Shown in pieces: positions 11,577 through 12,744 of a stretch of 12,744 nt of DNA. Within the stretch, counting starts at the first letter, position 1. Every line of letters begins with the position of its first letter. This DNA is from CAZACZ01 sp964483695 (GTDB lineage: Bacteria; Deinococcota; Deinococci; Deinococcales; Trueperaceae), in the NCBI GenBank assembly GCA_964483695.1, contig CAZACZ010000078.1, forward strand, positions 1 through 12,744, in the 5' to 3' direction. The translations under genes and the position numbers were made by a program. Below the pieces are notes generated by a model. It worked only from the letters and a program-made list of their open reading frames with translations, had not been told where the DNA came from and ran no database searches.

Positions 11577-12744
11577 ATGCGCCGGCTGGGCGTGCGGCTC
11601 GCGTTGGCGATGATCGGCACCATGGTGATGACGTTGGTCATCGTCGGGGCCACCCAGAAGCTGGCGGAGTACCGGGCCTTCTGGTCGTTGCCCGAGGAGG
11701 CTCGCAGCCACGTCCCCGCCCCGCGGCCGTGGCTCGACTCGGTGTTCGGCTGGCGGGCCCCCGAGCGCCGCCCACCGCCGGAGGGTGCCGCCATCGCTCC
11801 GGACGTCGCGGAGCAAGCGGAAGCGGTGGAAGCGGCGTCCGCGGAGACGATCTCGCCCCCCGCCCTTCCCGTCGTCAGCGACGCGGCGCGTGGCTTCGTC
11901 GACTACCGCCGCTACCAGAACGACGCGTTCCTGCTGGGCGTGGGCGCAGCGGCGCTCGGCTCGGTGATCCTCGCGTGGTGGATGGCTCGTCGGATCGCGC
12001 GGCCGATCGCGCAGGTGTCGCGCGCGGCGGCGAAGGTGGCGGGCGGTGACTTGGCGGTCCGCGTTCCGGTCACGCCGGCCGTGCGGCGCTCGAGCTTGGA
12101 GACGTTGCGCCTGAGCGAAGACTTCAACCGCATGGCGGCGGCGCTCGAGAGCTACGAGGCGGAGCGCAAGGCGATGATCGCCGACATCGCGCACGAACTG
12201 CGCACCCCGCTCACCGCCATGACGCTACGCCTGCAGGCGCTGGAAGACGGGTTGGTCCCGTTCGAGCGTCCCGAAGTCGAGCGCTTGCACCGCAGCGCCG
12301 CCTTGCTGGCGCGCCTGATCGAGGACCTGCGCACCTTGTCGTTGGCGGACGCCGGTCGGCTCGAGCTTCGGCGGCGCGACACCGACCTCGGGACGCTCGC
12401 CGAGGAGGCCCTCGACGACCACGGTCCGCGTGCGAAGGCCGCCGGCGTGACGCTGCAGCTGGAACGCCCACCGCTGGCCGTTCGCGCCGAGGTCGACCCC
12501 GACCGCATCACCCAGGTGCTGGCCAACCTGCTCGACAACGCCATCCGCGTCACGCCGGCCGGCGGCGCCGTGCGCGTGGCGCTGGAAGACGCCGGCGCCG
12601 AGGCGCGGCTGCGCGTCAGCGACAGCGGCCCCGGCATGAGCACCGACGCCCGGGCGCACGCCTTCGACCGCTTCTACCAGGACCGCGACACGCGCGGTGC
12701 GAGCGGTGCCAGCGGCCTCGGTCTGGCGATCGTCAAGGCGTTGG
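11577..12744 (+). CDS. Sensor histidine kinase, runs off the window end
   Basis: Membrane-bound two-component kinase; 389 codons are visible. TM1 is at residues 8-26 (LALAMIGTMVMTLVIVGAT). It is followed by an extracytoplasmic segment of about 90 residues rich in Pro, Ala and Glu, with no recognised sensor fold, and by TM2 at about 117-139 (AFLLGVGAAALGSVILAWWMA). A HAMP linker (RRIARPIAQVSRAAAKVAGGDL), a HisKA dimerisation domain with H206 (IADIAHELRTPLTAM) and a HATPase_c domain follow: N box NLLDNAIRVTP (N317, N321), G1 box DSGPGM (349-354), F box FDRFYQD, and G2 box GLGLA from G380. Only about 20-40 C-terminal residues are missing. It starts at ATG 11577, with GGAG 7 nt upstream and a first helix just after. 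It pairs with the response regulator ahead. The signal is unknown. Confidence 0.92.
   Translation, partial: MRRLGVRLALAMIGTMVMTLVIVGATQKLAEYRAFWSLPEEARSHVPAPRPWLDSVFGWRAPERRPPPEGAAIAPDVAEQAEAVEAASAETISPPALPVVSDAARGFVDYRRYQNDAFLLGVGAAALGSVILAWWMARRIARPIAQVSRAAAKVAGGDLAVRVPVTPAVRRSSLETLRLSEDFNRMAAALESYEAERKAMIADIAHELRTPLTAMTLRLQALEDGLVPFERPEVERLHRSAALLARLIEDLRTLSLADAGRLELRRRDTDLGTLAEEALDDHGPRAKAAGVTLQLERPPLAVRAEVDPDRITQVLANLLDNAIRVTPAGGAVRVALEDAGAEARLRVSDSGPGMSTDARAHAFDRFYQDRDTRGASGASGLGLAIVKAL

Noticed and set aside
12152..12659. Minus-strand frames opposite the histidine kinase
   Set aside because: They are antisense to the unmistakable HisKA and HATPase_c motifs and have Ser/Arg-rich artefact composition.

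Overview
The window is GC-rich bacterial DNA (about 70% G+C by eye, with strong G/C bias at third codon positions) on a scaffold with two runs of exactly 100 N (4087-4186 and 8533-8632). These are most likely placeholder gaps of unknown true length. Several genes have a TANNNT-type -10 box 6-9 nt before the start codon and no Shine-Dalgarno sequence, which fits leaderless transcripts. That trait, the base composition and the overall look of the proteins suggest Deinococcota, perhaps a Trueperaceae-like lineage, but this is inference: no rRNA or other phylogenetic marker is present.

Region 1 (1-4086) holds ordinary chromosomal genes: a CPA2/Kef-type cation:proton antiporter (minus), an MFS transporter (plus), a cupin protein (minus) and an SDR oxidoreductase (plus, 3' end lost in the first gap). 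Region 2 (4187-6429) holds a CopD/DUF2269-like membrane protein (minus, 3' end lost in the gap) and a DUF1565/parallel beta-helix lipoprotein (minus). Divergent from the latter is a small lipoprotein-like membrane protein (plus). The promoter proposed for the CopD-like gene has its -35 hexamer over the stop codon of the lipoprotein gene. Its 19-bp spacer contains a G/C-tract dyad resembling CsoR-type copper operators. Region 3 (6474-7235) is an AlkD-type DNA alkylation repair protein, followed by a 357-bp intergenic region with a long imperfect hairpin.

Region 4 (7593-12744) is the most interesting part. It is a tightly packed plus-strand cluster: a VTC-domain polyphosphate polymerase, a DUF4956 membrane protein interrupted by the second gap, and a secreted CotH-family kinase. 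Reading frames overlap by 11 and 4 bp. After a 98-bp spacer with a very strong stem-loop come an OmpR-type response regulator and its sensor histidine kinase, which runs off the window end. One reading is that the VTC protein makes polyphosphate at the membrane, DUF4956 supplies the membrane part, CotH phosphorylates an exported substrate, and the two-component pair controls the set or responds to it. The protein families are visible in the sequence; the functional coupling is inference.

No tRNA, rRNA, CRISPR array, transposase or phage gene was seen. Many long open frames on the opposite strands are composition artefacts and are not annotated.
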